NCBI RefSeq assembly: GCF_003058325.1
Contig: NZ_CP028843.1
Location: 5,995,001 to 6,059,000, forward strand
Length of the DNA: 64,000 bases
Reading direction: 5' to 3'
DNA from: Methylobacterium currus
GTDB lineage: Bacteria; Pseudomonadota; Alphaproteobacteria; Rhizobiales; Beijerinckiaceae
Shown: positions 18,400 to 27,336 of the stretch, piece after piece
How the letters are laid out: each line of letters opens with the position of its first letter
Numbering within the stretch: position 1 is the stretch's first letter
The notes under the pieces: generated by a model
Told to the model about the DNA's origin: nothing
What the model saw: the letters and a program-made list of their open reading frames with translations, nothing else
The model's database searches: none
Translations under genes and position numbers: made by a program

Positions 18400-19341
18400 T
18401 CAGATCCCGGCCTCACCGCTCTCCCGCCCGTCGCGACGCCGCACGCCCTCCGCCTCGACGTCGAAAAGGTCGGTCGGCACCCGGGCCAGGAAGCGTTCCG
18501 CCACCTCGACCACCAGCAGGTGCGGGCGCACCCGCTCGACGTAAGACCAGTCGAGGCTGGCCGACCAGACGAAGTGCAGCTCGCGAAAACTCTCGGCGAG
18601 CAGCCCGGTCAGGAAGATCGGGTGGAAATGCGAGCAGGAATCGCCGAACAGCATCAGGGTCCGGGGATCGGCGGCCGGGCTCTCGTTGCGGAAGACCACG
18701 TGGGCGCCGACATGCAGGTCGGCGGCCTTGCCACGGGCCTCGTAAGCCCCGACCAGCGGGTTGGCGTAGACCCGCACGGCGTCGCGCTGGACCTCGTAGA
18801 CCCGCATCGTCTCGCGCAACGGCGGATCGAACTTAGCCCCGAGGTCGCGCACGCCGTCATGGTCGTGGAATGGGCGCGCTGCGAGATCGGCCGGCGGCGC
18901 GGCGCCGAGCGCCCGCATGATCTCCCCGTAGGCGAGGCGGCAGCCCTCCTGGCTCCAATGGGTGTCGGTGCGCAGGTACAGCGGCGGCTCGGCGTCCCGC
19001 GCCGCCCGCAACGGCCCGACGAGATCGATCCAGGCCCGGGCCGCGGGCGAGCGGGCGAGGCGCGCGCCCAGGCGCCGGGCCGGCGACAGGGCGGCGTCCA
19101 GGGGAAGGCCGTCGAGCCGGTCGTCGTAGATGCTCAGCTTCTCCGGCACCACGACGTGGAAGGCGCGGATGCCGAGGCTTGCGGCCTTGGCGGTGCGGGC
19201 CTCGACCAGCCGGCGCCAGCGCCACAGCCGCCAGGCCATCCTCACGCTCGCTCGGTATTGCTGGCGCACCCGGTTGGTGCCGCCGGTCAGGAAGAGCCAG
19301 CCATCCCGGCCGAGATGGACCATGTCGGTGCTGTCGCGCAT
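18400..19341 (-). CDS. AlgX/AlgJ-like SGNH-family protein
   Basis: The protein has 313 residues. It starts MVHLGRDGWLFLTGGTN, the HxGxDGWLFL signature of the alginate O-acetyltransferase AlgJ/AlgX family. Later are VVPEKLSIYDDRL, the catalytic Asp-His box LRTDTHWSQEGCRLAY, and the nucleophile block LMLFGDSCSHF. In AlgX/AlgJ these residues acetylate an exopolysaccharide. No signal peptide is evident, no MBOAT acetyl donor is nearby, and a later Met may be the true start. So the role is inferred: O-acetylation or de-acetylation of a surface polysaccharide, or an orphan esterase. Confidence 0.75.
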   Translation of the reverse strand: MRDSTDMVHLGRDGWLFLTGGTNRVRQQYRASVRMAWRLWRWRRLVEARTAKAASLGIRAFHVVVPEKLSIYDDRLDGLPLDAALSPARRLGARLARSPAARAWIDLVGPLRAARDAEPPLYLRTDTHWSQEGCRLAYGEIMRALGAAPPADLAARPFHDHDGVRDLGAKFDPPLRETMRVYEVQRDAVRVYANPLVGAYEARGKAADLHVGAHVVFRNESPAADPRTLMLFGDSCSHFHPIFLTGLLAESFRELHFVWSASLDWSYVERVRPHLLVVEVAERFLARVPTDLFDVEAEGVRRRDGRESGEAGI

Positions 19342-19426
19342 CCGCGCCGTGTAGCGGGCTTGGCTTCAGCTGAACAGCGCCGCCGGCCCTGGCCATTCCC
19401 GAAGCCCGCGCCATTTCGCCGGGAGC

Positions 19427-19939
19427 ATGCCGCAAGACCCCCTGATCCTCACCCTGGAGCTCGACGAGGCCGCCTTCGCGGAGTTCGACGGCCAGCGCCG
19501 CCGCTACTTCCCGCCGGCCCTCAACCGGATTCCGGCCCACGTCACGCTCTTCCACCACCTCCCTGGCGAGGAGGAGCGCGGCATCGTCGAGACCCTGGCG
19601 GCGGAGGTGCGGGCGGAAGGCCCGCTGCCGGTCAAGGTCGCGTCCCTGCGCTTCATCGGCCGCGGCGTCGCCTACGCGCTCGAGTCGCCCCGCCTGTCGT
19701 CCTTGCGCGGTCGGCTCGCCGCAGGCTTCGCGCCCTGGCTGACGCCGCAGGACCGCCAGGGCTACCGGCCGCACGTGACGGTGCAGAACAAGGTCGCGCC
19801 GGAGGAGGCCCGGGCGCTCCACCGCGAGCTCGGGGCCGCCTTCGTGCCGCGGGAGATCACCGGCACCGGCCTCCTGCTCTGGCGCTATCTCGGCGGCCCG
19901 TGGGAGGCCCGCGGCCGGTTTCCGTTCGGGGGCGCGTGA
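19427..19939 (+). CDS. 2H phosphoesterase (2'-5' RNA ligase family)
   Basis: The 170-residue product carries both HxT motifs of the 2H superfamily: AHVTLFHHL at ~39 and PHVTVQNKV at ~112. Family members hydrolyse or form cyclic phosphodiester bonds in RNA or nucleotides. The gene overlaps the PAP2 phosphatase gene by one base (TGATG), so the two are translationally coupled. Substrate is unknown. Confidence 0.85.
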   Translation: MPQDPLILTLELDEAAFAEFDGQRRRYFPPALNRIPAHVTLFHHLPGEEERGIVETLAAEVRAEGPLPVKVASLRFIGRGVAYALESPRLSSLRGRLAAGFAPWLTPQDRQGYRPHVTVQNKVAPEEARALHRELGAAFVPREITGTGLLLWRYLGGPWEARGRFPFGGA

Positions 19940-20679
19940 TGGTCGAGATCCCGTTCCGGCGCCATGCCACCGCGGTCTGGCTGCGCCTGCGCCTCAACGA
20001 GATCGGGCCGCTCGCCTCGCTGCTCGCCGTCAGCCTGTTCGGTTTCGGGTTCCTCAAGCTCGCCGACGAGGTGCGCGAGGGCGGCTCGTTCGGCTTCGAC
20101 GACCGGCTGCTGCTGGCGCTCCGCGTGCCCGGCGACCTCGCCCAGCCGATCGGGCCGCACTGGCTGCCGGAGACGATGCGGGACATCACCGCCTTCGGCA
20201 GCGTGTTCGGCATCGTCTACGTCACCGCCTGCGTGGTGCTCTACCTCGCGGTCACGGCGCGGCGGCGCGCCGCCCTGTTCGTGCTGGTGGCGGTGGGCGG
20301 CGGCGAGATCCTGTCGACGGGGCTCAAGCTGTTCTTCCGCCGCCCGCGGCCGGACCTGGTGCCGCACGGCATGGAGACCTTCACGGCGAGCTTCCCGAGC
20401 GGCCACGCCATGCTGTCGGCGATCGCCTACCTGACGCTGGCGATCCTGCTCGCCCGGGTCGAGCGCTCGGGCAAGGTCAAGGCCTTCGTGATGGGCCTCG
20501 GCGTCGTCACCACGCTGCTGGTCGGGATGAGCCGGGTCTATCTCGGGGTGCATTGGCCGAGCGACGTCCTCGCCGGCTGGTGCGTCGGCGCCGCCTGGGC
20601 GTCCCTGTGCTGGTTCGTCGCCCTCCAACTCCAGCGCCAGGAGGTGGTGGAGGCGCCGGATCCGCCGCCGCCGGGCTGA
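19939..20679 (+). CDS. PAP2-family membrane phosphatase
   Basis: The start is ATG 19939 overlapping the previous stop; the same frame is open far upstream, but those residues are shadows of other genes. The 246-residue protein has about six membrane helices. It has the three-part PAP2 signature: KLFFRRPRP (~131), SFPSGHAM (~153) and SRVYLGVHWPSDVLAG (~197). Such enzymes dephosphorylate lipid phosphates such as phosphatidate or undecaprenyl diphosphate at the membrane. It may complement the lipid kinase and phosphoesterases encoded upstream. Confidence 0.92.
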   Translation: MVEIPFRRHATAVWLRLRLNEIGPLASLLAVSLFGFGFLKLADEVREGGSFGFDDRLLLALRVPGDLAQPIGPHWLPETMRDITAFGSVFGIVYVTACVVLYLAVTARRRAALFVLVAVGGGEILSTGLKLFFRRPRPDLVPHGMETFTASFPSGHAMLSAIAYLTLAILLARVERSGKVKAFVMGLGVVTTLLVGMSRVYLGVHWPSDVLAGWCVGAAWASLCWFVALQLQRQEVVEAPDPPPPG

Positions 20680-20757
20680 CGCCGACGGCCTGGGCGAACG
20701 CTTGCGCGCCGCGTCGCCCTCCCCTAGCCAAGCAGGGAAGAGGATCGGGAGAACGCC

Positions 20758-21531
20758 GTGGCTTACGAAAACATCCGGGTCGAGACGCGCGGGCGGGTGG
20801 CGCTCATCACCCTGCACCGTCCGGCGGCGCTGAACGCCCTGTGCAACGCGCTGATCGCCGAGCTGAACCACGCCCTCGACGGCTATGAGCGCGACGACGG
20901 CATCGGCTGCATCGTCATCACCGGCTCGGAGAAGGCGTTCGCCGCCGGCGCCGACATCCGCGAGATGCAGGACCGCACCCATCCCGAATTCTACATGGCC
21001 GATCCGTTCGGCGAATGGGACAAGGTCGGCCGGCGCCGCAAGCCGATCATCGCCGCGGTGGCGGGCTACGCGCTCGGCGGCGGCTGCGAGCTGGCGCTGA
21101 TGTGCGACTTCATCCTCGCCGCCGACACCGCGAAGTTCGGCCAGCCCGAGATCAAGCTCGGGGTGATCCCCGGCGCCGGCGGCACGCAGCGCCTGACACG
21201 CGCGGTCGGCAAGGCCAAGGCGATGGATCTCTGCCTCACCGGCCGGATGATGGACGCGGCCGAGGCCGAGCGCTCCGGCCTCGTCGCCCGGGTGATCCCG
21301 GCGGCCGACCTCCTCGACGAGGCGATGAAGGCGGCCGAGACCATCGCGTCGATGTCGCTGCCCTCCGTGATGGTGGCCAAGGAGAGCGTCGACCGGGCCT
21401 TCGAGACCACCCTGACCGAGGGCATCCGCTACGAGCGCCGGGTGTTCTACGGGCTCTTCGCCACCCACGACCAGAAGGAAGGCATGAAGGCCTTCGTCGA
21501 GAAGCGTAAGCCCAACTTCGAGAACCGCTGA
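20758..21531 (+). CDS. Enoyl-CoA hydratase
   Basis: The 257-residue crotonase-fold protein has a GTG start. Motifs are [22 protein letters not shown], the oxyanion-hole segment [14 protein letters not shown] and [22 protein letters not shown], then [25 protein letters not shown]. Glu residues in GCELA and QPEIKLG positions match the catalytic pair of hydratases (FadB/PaaF type). The enzyme adds water to trans-2-enoyl-CoA in beta-oxidation or related pathways. The next gene starts 1 nt after its stop, so the two form an operon. Confidence 0.93.
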   Translation: MAYENIRVETRGRVALITLHRPAALNALCNALIAELNHALDGYERDDGIGCIVITGSEKAFAAGADIREMQDRTHPEFYMADPFGEWDKVGRRRKPIIAAVAGYALGGGCELALMCDFILAADTAKFGQPEIKLGVIPGAGGTQRLTRAVGKAKAMDLCLTGRMMDAAEAERSGLVARVIPAADLLDEAMKAAETIASMSLPSVMVAKESVDRAFETTLTEGIRYERRVFYGLFATHDQKEGMKAFVEKRKPNFENR

Positions 21532-21532
21532 G

Positions 21533-22489
21533 ATGAGCGTCACTTTCGCCGACGTCGAGGCCGCGGCCGGACGGATCGCCGGCATCGCCCACCGCACTCC
21601 TGTGCTCACCTCCCGCACCGCCGATGCGCGGACGGGCGCGAGCCTGTTCTTCAAGGCCGAGCCGCTGCAGCGGGCCGGCGCCTTCAAGTTCCGGGGTGCC
21701 TGTAACGCCATCGCGGCGCTCTCGCCCGAGCAGCGGGCGCGCGGGGTGCTCGCCTTCTCGTCCGGCAACCACGCCCAGGCGATCGCCTATGCGGGCGCGC
21801 TCCAGGGCGTGCCGACCGTGATCGTGATGCCGCACGACGCGCCCGCCATCAAGGTCGCGGCGACCCGCGGCTACGGCGCCGAGATCGTCACCTACGACCG
21901 CTACGAGGAGGACCGCGAGGCGGTGAGCCGCAGCCTCGCCGAGGCGCGCGGCCTCTCGGTGATCCCGCCCTACGACCATCCGGACGTGATCGCCGGCCAG
22001 GGCACCGCGGTGAAGGAGCTGATCGAGGAGGTCGGCCCCCTCGACCTGCTGCTCGTCTGCCTCGGCGGCGGCGGGCTCCTCGCCGGCTCGTGCCTCTCGG
22101 CCAAGGCCCTGTCGCCGGGGGTCGAGATCTGGGGCGTCGAGCCGGAGGCCGGCAATGACGGCCAGCAATCGCTCGCCAAGGGCGAGGTGGTGCGCATCCC
22201 TGTCCCGGTCTCGATCGCCGACGGGGCGCTCACCACGCATCTGGGCCAGCACACCTTTCCGATCATCCGGCGCGACGCGGCCGGCATCGTCACCGCCACC
22301 GACGCGCAGCTCGTCGCAGCGATGCGCTTCTTCGTCGAGCGGATGAAGCTCGTGGTCGAGCCGACCGGCTGCCTCGCCGCCGCCGCCGCCTTCGAGGGCG
22401 CAGTCCCCGTCAAGGGCAAGCGCGTCGGCGTGATCCTGTCGGGCGGCAACGTCGACCCGGCGGCGCTCGCCCGGCATCTCGCGGCATGA
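21533..22489 (+). CDS. PLP-dependent threonine/serine dehydratase-like enzyme
   Basis: The product has 318 residues of fold-type II. It has the PLP lysine in GAFKFRGACNAI (~55), the SSGNHAQAIA loop, and the phosphate-binding CLGGGGLLAG loop (~182). The lack of a C-terminal ACT domain and the overall length fit catabolic threonine dehydratase, serine racemase or threo-3-hydroxyaspartate ammonia-lyase. These cannot be separated by eye. It is downstream of an enoyl-CoA hydratase and overlaps the ProX-like gene by 4 nt (22486-22489). Confidence 0.9.
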   Translation: MSVTFADVEAAAGRIAGIAHRTPVLTSRTADARTGASLFFKAEPLQRAGAFKFRGACNAIAALSPEQRARGVLAFSSGNHAQAIAYAGALQGVPTVIVMPHDAPAIKVAATRGYGAEIVTYDRYEEDREAVSRSLAEARGLSVIPPYDHPDVIAGQGTAVKELIEEVGPLDLLLVCLGGGGLLAGSCLSAKALSPGVEIWGVEPEAGNDGQQSLAKGEVVRIPVPVSIADGALTTHLGQHTFPIIRRDAAGIVTATDAQLVAAMRFFVERMKLVVEPTGCLAAAAAFEGAVPVKGKRVGVILSGGNVDPAALARHLAA

Positions 22490-23007
22490 GCGGGGTGACG
22501 ACGCCGGAGGAGCTGTTCGCCTTCCTGGACGATCTCGGCGTGGCTCACGCCACCGTGGAGCACGTCCCCGTGCACACGGTTGCGGAATCCCGCGACCTCA
22601 AGGCGGCGATGCCGGGCGGCCACTCGAAGAACCTCTTCCTCAAGGACAAGCGCGGCCGGCTGTTCCTGGTCGTCGCGGAGGCCGAGGCGCGGATCGACCT
22701 CAAGCGCCTGCACGGGCCGCTCGGCGCCACCGGCCGCCTGTCCTTCGGCTCGGCCGAGCTGCTCTACGAGCGGCTCGGCGTGCGCCCCGGCTCGGTGACG
22801 CCCTTCGGCCTCATCAACGACCGCGACGGCACGGTCGCGGTGATCCTCGATGCCGGGCTGATGGCGCACGACCCGGTCAACTTCCACCCGCTCCACAACG
22901 GCGCCACCACGGCAGTGGCGCCGGGTGACCTGATCCGCTTCCTGGAGGCGACGGGGCACACGCCACGGGTGATGGTGCTGCCGGAGCCGGCGGACGAAGC
23001 CGCGTAG
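22486..23007 (+). CDS. ProX/PrdX-type prolyl-tRNA deacylase (YbaK/EbsC fold)
   Basis: The 173-residue product has the YbaK fold: VPVHTVAESRDLKAAMPGGHSKNLFLKDKRGRLFLVVA (with the GGHxKNLFLKD motif), LSFGSAELLYERLGVRPGSVTPFGLIND, and a FHPLHNGATTAVAPGDLIRFL ending. ProXp-ala enzymes free tRNA-Pro mischarged with Ala. It acts in trans in species whose ProRS lacks the editing domain. It is the last gene of the three-gene operon. Confidence 0.9.
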   Translation: MSGVTTPEELFAFLDDLGVAHATVEHVPVHTVAESRDLKAAMPGGHSKNLFLKDKRGRLFLVVAEAEARIDLKRLHGPLGATGRLSFGSAELLYERLGVRPGSVTPFGLINDRDGTVAVILDAGLMAHDPVNFHPLHNGATTAVAPGDLIRFLEATGHTPRVMVLPEPADEAA

Positions 23008-23127
23008 GCGCTCCGGATCACGCTCCGCGAACCCCGTTCCCCCGGGCTCGGAGGAAGGCCGCGTGGCAGGCGGCGTCCTGGGTAAGAGCCAGCCCGCCGA
23101 GCCGGGGTCTCGCTGCGCAGGGTGCCG

Positions 23128-23496
23128 TCACGCCGCCCCCGCCTCCTGCCGCGCCGCCGTGATCGCGGCGTGGTTCTCGTCCGCCCACCGGATCAGCGCC
23201 CGCATCGGGTCGAGGAACGAGTGGCCGAGGGGGGTCAGCCGATACTCGACCCGTGGAGGCACCTCCGCATGGACCTCGCGTAGCACGAAACCATCCTGCT
23301 CGAGGCGACGCAGGGTCTTCGACAGCATCTGCTTCGAGATGTCGCCGATCTCGCGCTCGATCTGACTGAAGCGCTTCACGCCCGGCTCCAGCGTCGCCAG
23401 CACCAGCAGGCTCCACTGGTCGCCGATCCGGTCGAGGACGTCGCGGATCGGGCAAGGATGCCCCAAGGTCACAGCCCGCTTCTTCCCGTCGAGCAA
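23128..23496 (-). CDS. HxlR-family winged-helix regulator
   Basis: The 122-residue protein has CPIRDVLDRIGDQWSLLVLATLEPG and FSQIEREIGDISKQMLSKTLRRLEQDGFVLREVHAEVPPRVEYRLTPLG, the complete HxlR DNA-binding domain. It carries a single Cys near the start (C15), the residue that senses redox or electrophiles in several relatives. It is divergent from the NAD-binding oxidoreductase gene at 23632, with a 135-bp shared promoter region, so it probably controls that gene. Confidence 0.9.
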   Translation of the reverse strand: MLDGKKRAVTLGHPCPIRDVLDRIGDQWSLLVLATLEPGVKRFSQIEREIGDISKQMLSKTLRRLEQDGFVLREVHAEVPPRVEYRLTPLGHSFLDPMRALIRWADENHAAITAARQEAGAA

Positions 23497-23631
23497 AGGT
23501 TTTCTCCGATGGTCATTGCGCGCTGACCTGGTCCCGAGCCGGTGACGTCTTGCGCACCCCGTCGCGGCGGTCTAGCTCTGTCCTCGGTCTCGAATATAGA
23601 CCAGATCGCCAAACCAAACCAAGAGAGTCTC

Positions 23632-24240
23632 ATGGCCAAGGTTGCCGTCATCGGCGCGACCGGGAACGTCGGCTCGCGCCTCGTCAACGAACTGGTCGCG
23701 CGGGGCCACCGCGTCACCGCCATCGCCCGCCATCCCGCGCCGGCCGCCTCGCCGCTGGTCGAGCCGGTCGCCGGGGATGCGGGCGATCCGGCCGGGCTCG
23801 CCCGCCTGCTCGCCGGTCACGACGCGGTGGTCAGCGCGGTGCGCTTCGGCCTCTGCGACCCCGCGGCATTGATCGGTGCGGTGCGGGAATCGGGTGTCAC
23901 GCGCTACCTCGTGGTCGGCGGCGCCGGCTCGCTCGAGGTCGCACCGGGCCGGCGGCTGATCGACCAGCCCGATTTCCCCGACGCCTATCGCGAGGAGGCG
24001 ACGAGGGGCGTGGCCTTCCTCGATGCCCTGCGCGCCGTCAGCGACCTCGACTGGAGCTTCCTGTCGCCCTCGGCCCTGATCGAGCCGGGCGAGCGTACCG
24101 GCCGGTTCCGCCTCGGCGGCGACCAGCTGCTCGTCGGCGAGGGCGGCAGCCGCATTACCTACGAGGACTACGCCGTCGCCCTCGTCGACGAGATCGAGCG
24201 GCCCGCCCATCTCCGCCGACGCTTCACCGTCGGCTACTGA
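23632..24240 (+). CDS. NAD(P)-binding oxidoreductase (atypical SDR)
   Basis: The start is ATG 23632, with AAGAGAG just upstream; the open frame back to 23542 lies in the promoter region. The 202-residue product begins MAKVAVIGATGNVGSRLVNELVARGHRVTAIARHP (GxTGNxG Rossmann motif), followed by DAVVSAVRFG and DLDWSFLSPSALIEPGERTG, the pattern of NmrA/YwnB-like proteins. There is no Tyr-x3-Lys motif, so it may bind NAD(P) as a sensor or reduce quinones. It is paired with the divergent HxlR regulator and converges on meaB with 2 bp between stops. Confidence 0.88.
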   Translation: MAKVAVIGATGNVGSRLVNELVARGHRVTAIARHPAPAASPLVEPVAGDAGDPAGLARLLAGHDAVVSAVRFGLCDPAALIGAVRESGVTRYLVVGGAGSLEVAPGRRLIDQPDFPDAYREEATRGVAFLDALRAVSDLDWSFLSPSALIEPGERTGRFRLGGDQLLVGEGGSRITYEDYAVALVDEIERPAHLRRRFTVGY

Positions 24241-24242
24241 CG

Positions 24243-25220
24243 CTACAGGCCGACCGTCTCGGCGATCAGGTCGGCACCGGCGGCGGGCGAGCGCTCGCCC
24301 GCCGCCACCATCCGCTCGGCCTCCGCCGTCCGCCGGCGCACCTCGGCGCTGCCGGTGAGGCGCTGGTGCAGCCGCTCGTGGACGAGGGCCCACATCCATT
24401 TCACGTCCTGCTCGCGGCGCTTGGCGGCGATCTCGCCGGTCGCGGTGAGCTTCCGGCGGTGGTCGAGCACAGAATCCCACAGGGCGTCGAGCCCCTGGCC
24501 GGAGAGGCCCGAGATCGTCGTCACCGGCGGCGCCCAGGTGGCGCTCGCCGGGGTCAGGATGTGCAGCGCCGCCCGGTACTCGGCGGCGGCGGCCATGGCG
24601 CGGCGCATCCCCTCCTCGCCGTCGGCCTTGTTGACGGCGATCATGTCGGCGAGTTCGAGGATGCCCTTCTTGATGCCCTGCAGCTCGTCGCCGGCGCCGG
24701 GCAGCATCAGCACCAGAAAGAAGTCGGTGAGGTCCGCGACCGCGGTCTCGGACTGGCCGACCCCCACCGTCTCCACCAGCACCACGTCGAAGCCGGCGGC
24801 CTCGCACAGGAGCATCGTCTCGCGGGTCTTGGCGGCGACGCCCCCGAGGGTGCCGGAGGAGGGCGAGGGCCGGATGAAGGCGTTCGGATCGACGGCGAGC
24901 CGCGCCATCCGGGTCTTGTCGCCGAGGATCGAGCCGCCGGTGCGCGACGAACTCGGATCGACCGCCAGCACCGCGACCTTGTGGCCCCGCGCCGTCAGGC
25001 TCGCGCCCAGCGCGTCGATGGTGGTGGATTTCCCCACCCCCGGCACGCCGGTGATGCCGACCCGCACCGCCTTCCCGGCATGCGGCAAGGCGGCGTCGAG
25101 GAGTTCGCGGGCGGCGCTTCGATGGTCGGCCCGCTTCGACTCCACCAGCGTGATGGCGCGGGCGAGGGCGGCGCGGTTACCGGACAGGAGCTGGGCGAGG
25201 TCGGGGGCCGGAACGGTCAT
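24243..25220 (-). CDS. meaB: Methylmalonyl-CoA mutase-associated GTPase MeaB
   Basis: The start is ATG 25220 ([12 protein letters not shown]), since the upstream 43 residues in frame look non-coding. The 325-residue G3E GTPase shows Walker [51 protein letters not shown] and NKADGEE (NKxD). MeaB binds methylmalonyl-CoA mutase and protects its cobalamin cofactor. It was first described in Methylobacterium extorquens, where it serves the ethylmalonyl-CoA pathway for C1 and C2 growth. The mutase genes are not in this window. Confidence 0.95.
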   Translation of the reverse strand: MTVPAPDLAQLLSGNRAALARAITLVESKRADHRSAARELLDAALPHAGKAVRVGITGVPGVGKSTTIDALGASLTARGHKVAVLAVDPSSSRTGGSILGDKTRMARLAVDPNAFIRPSPSSGTLGGVAAKTRETMLLCEAAGFDVVLVETVGVGQSETAVADLTDFFLVLMLPGAGDELQGIKKGILELADMIAVNKADGEEGMRRAMAAAAEYRAALHILTPASATWAPPVTTISGLSGQGLDALWDSVLDHRRKLTATGEIAAKRREQDVKWMWALVHERLHQRLTGSAEVRRRTAEAERMVAAGERSPAAGADLIAETVGL

Positions 25221-25433
25221 GACAGCGTTCTGCCGGCTCGTCGCCCGTCCGTCGAGGGCCCCGGCTGTGGACGAAGGGCGGAAGACGCGTGACCTTCGGG
25301 CAACAGCCGGGGCTTTGCCCGGGGGCGACGCGCCATTGTGCCGTGGCACGACGCGCCACGGCCACGATCATGCCGCATCACCGGCCTGAATGCGCAGGCG
25401 ACAGCCGGCCGCGCCGGTGACGAGTGGGACGAC

Positions 25434-26456
25434 ATGACAGCGAACGCCGCGCCGACGCGCCGGGGCCTGGCCCGCCTCGGCCTCTCCGCCCTCGCCAGCC
25501 TGTCGCTGGGCGGCTGCCTCGGCGGCGGCCTGATCGGCGACTCGGCGGGCCCGGAGAAGCAATCGGCCCTCGACGTCAGCCCGGTGCTCCTCGTCGCCAC
25601 CACCCGCCGCCCCGCCGATCCCGCCGGCCGCCCGCCCTACTTCACCGACCAGCGCGGCCGCGGCCTCGCCTTCGCGACCGTGCGCCTCGCCGCGCCCGAC
25701 CGCTCGCTGATCGGCAAGGTTTCGTCGGTGGTGACCGGCGACTGGCGCATCGCCTCGGCGCCGCGGGTGGTGACCGGCCCCGAGGCCGCCACCGCCTTCG
25801 CGGAAGCCGCGCTTGGCCGCGACGTGCTGCTCTACGTCCACGGCTACCGCGAGTCGTTCGAGACCGCGGCGGTGAGCGCGGCGCAGCTCTCCGACGGGAT
25901 CCGCTTCCGCGGCGTCTCCGGCCTGTTCACCTGGCCCTCGGCGGGCAAGACCTTCGATTACGGCTACGACCGCGAGAGCGCTTTGTGGTCGCGCGACGCC
26001 TTCGAGGACCTGCTGCGGGCGCTCGCGACCGCCCAGGGCGGGCGCATCCACCTCGTCGCCCATTCGATGGGCACTCTCCTCACCCTCGAGACCCTGCGCA
26101 TGCTGCGGGCCGATGCCGGCGAGGCGGCCCTCGACCGGATCGGCGCCATCGTGCTCGCCGCGCCGGACATCGACATCGACCTGTTCACCAACGGCATCGA
26201 GCGTCTCGGCACCGCAGCGCAGAAGATCACCGTCATCTCCTCGACCAACGACCGGGCGCTGGAACTCTCGAGCACCATCGCGGGCGGCGTGGTGCGGGCG
26301 GGCGCGGCGGATCGCAGCCGGTTGGAGGCGCTCGGCGTGCGCGTCGCCGACGCCTCGGACTATGGCAGCGGCCTCATCAACCACGACCTCTTCCTGTCGA
26401 ATGTCGAGGTGCAGCAGGTCATCAAGCGGGCGGTGGCGCGGGCAGACGGGCGATGA
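25434..26456 (+). CDS. Exported alpha/beta hydrolase (DUF900 type) with lipobox
   Basis: The start is ATG 25434, which gives an N-terminal signal (RRGLARLGLSALASLSLGGC) with lipobox LGGC. The 340-residue protein has VLLVATTRRPADP, LLYVHGYRESFETAAVSAAQL (HGY oxyanion region), GLFTWPSAGKTFDYGYDRESAL and the nucleophile elbow VAHSMGTLLTLETL. A late LINHDLFLSN may supply the His. The fold and length match DUF900 hydrolases of alphaproteobacteria, whose substrate is unknown. It is monocistronic, transcribed away from meaB. Confidence 0.88.
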   Translation: MTANAAPTRRGLARLGLSALASLSLGGCLGGGLIGDSAGPEKQSALDVSPVLLVATTRRPADPAGRPPYFTDQRGRGLAFATVRLAAPDRSLIGKVSSVVTGDWRIASAPRVVTGPEAATAFAEAALGRDVLLYVHGYRESFETAAVSAAQLSDGIRFRGVSGLFTWPSAGKTFDYGYDRESALWSRDAFEDLLRALATAQGGRIHLVAHSMGTLLTLETLRMLRADAGEAALDRIGAIVLAAPDIDIDLFTNGIERLGTAAQKITVISSTNDRALELSSTIAGGVVRAGAADRSRLEALGVRVADASDYGSGLINHDLFLSNVEVQQVIKRAVARADGR

Positions 26457-26729
26457 GCGGCCGCCGATGGCTTTCTCCGCTTCCTTTGCAGTAAACTAAA
26501 AATACAAAAGCGCGGGATCCCTTCTCCCATATGGAAAAGGAGTCGGGGGCGATCGGAGATCGAGCAGGGTGTCTCCGGTCCAGGATAATCCGCTGAGCGT
26601 CGCGCTGCGCAGCTCGACATTTCCAGCCTTGTCCGGACGTCGAGCCACCCTCACTCCTGACCCCTCTCCCACACGGGAGATGGGGACGCGCTATCCTTTT
26701 GAACGTCATCGCACGTCAATATCGAACGA

Positions 26730-27332
26730 TCACGACCCCAACCGCGCCGCCACCTCGTTGCGCCGCAGAAATGGAAGCGCGAAGGGCGGGTCATAGCCCA
26801 TGAAGAACGGCGCCGCCGCCGGGCTCCGTCCCGCCTTGCGCAGCACCTCGGTCAGGATCCTCTCCTGCTCGGCCCGGATCTCTGGCGTGATGCGGCCGGA
26901 GAAGCGCAGGGCCGCGATCCGCTCCGGCGGCACCTGGACGAGCCGCACGCCGGGCTCGGTCGGCTCCGGCGCGCCGGCCGCCGCGACGGCGTGCGGCAGG
27001 AAGAACCGCATCGTCCCGCCGGTCCCCTGCTCCACCGGCACCGTCATGGCGATGCGCTGGCCGCCGGCCTCCACGGGTGCCGTCATGGCGATGCGGTCGC
27101 CAGCCTGGTTCGCCCCGGTGATGTAGCGAAAGAGGCGCCCGAACGCCTCGCCGTCGCCCTGGCCGCGCGCGTCGGTCTCGACCGCCACACGCCCTTCATA
27201 GGCGCGGATCTCGACGCCGCGGTCGAGCGTCTCGACCACCGCGTAGCGGGGCTGATCGTAGAACGACCGGATGCCGAACACGCCGAGGACCGATTCGATC
27301 AGCGTGACGGCATAGTAGAGGATCTTGTCCAT
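26730..27332 (-). CDS. SOUL-family heme-binding protein
   Basis: The 200-residue product starts with a hydrophobic segment (LYYAVTLIESVLGVFG), possibly a membrane anchor. It then has the SOUL pattern: PRYAVVETLDRGVEIRAYEGRVAVETDARG, FGRLFRYITGANQAGDRIAMTAPVE, and a repeated AMTVPVEQGTGGTMRFFLP. The C-terminus has FFMGYDPPFALPFLRRNEV, typical of this family. Heme binding is known for some SOUL proteins; in bacteria the role is unclear. It is followed on the same strand by nothing close; the SDR-like gene upstream ends 4 bp before its start, so the pair is probably an operon. Confidence 0.9.
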   Translation of the reverse strand: MDKILYYAVTLIESVLGVFGIRSFYDQPRYAVVETLDRGVEIRAYEGRVAVETDARGQGDGEAFGRLFRYITGANQAGDRIAMTAPVEAGGQRIAMTVPVEQGTGGTMRFFLPHAVAAAGAPEPTEPGVRLVQVPPERIAALRFSGRITPEIRAEQERILTEVLRKAGRSPAAAPFFMGYDPPFALPFLRRNEVAARLGS

Positions 27333-27336
27333 GGGA

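Noticed and set aside
18130..19938. Long upstream extension of the PAP2 frame
   Set aside because: It crosses the phosphoesterase and AlgJ-like genes; only the part from 19939 has PAP2 features.
26457..26729. Possible small gene between the DUF900 hydrolase and SOUL genes
   Set aside because: Short frames only; it holds two C/T-rich segments with weak self-complementarity (near 26521 and 26661) but no coding signal.
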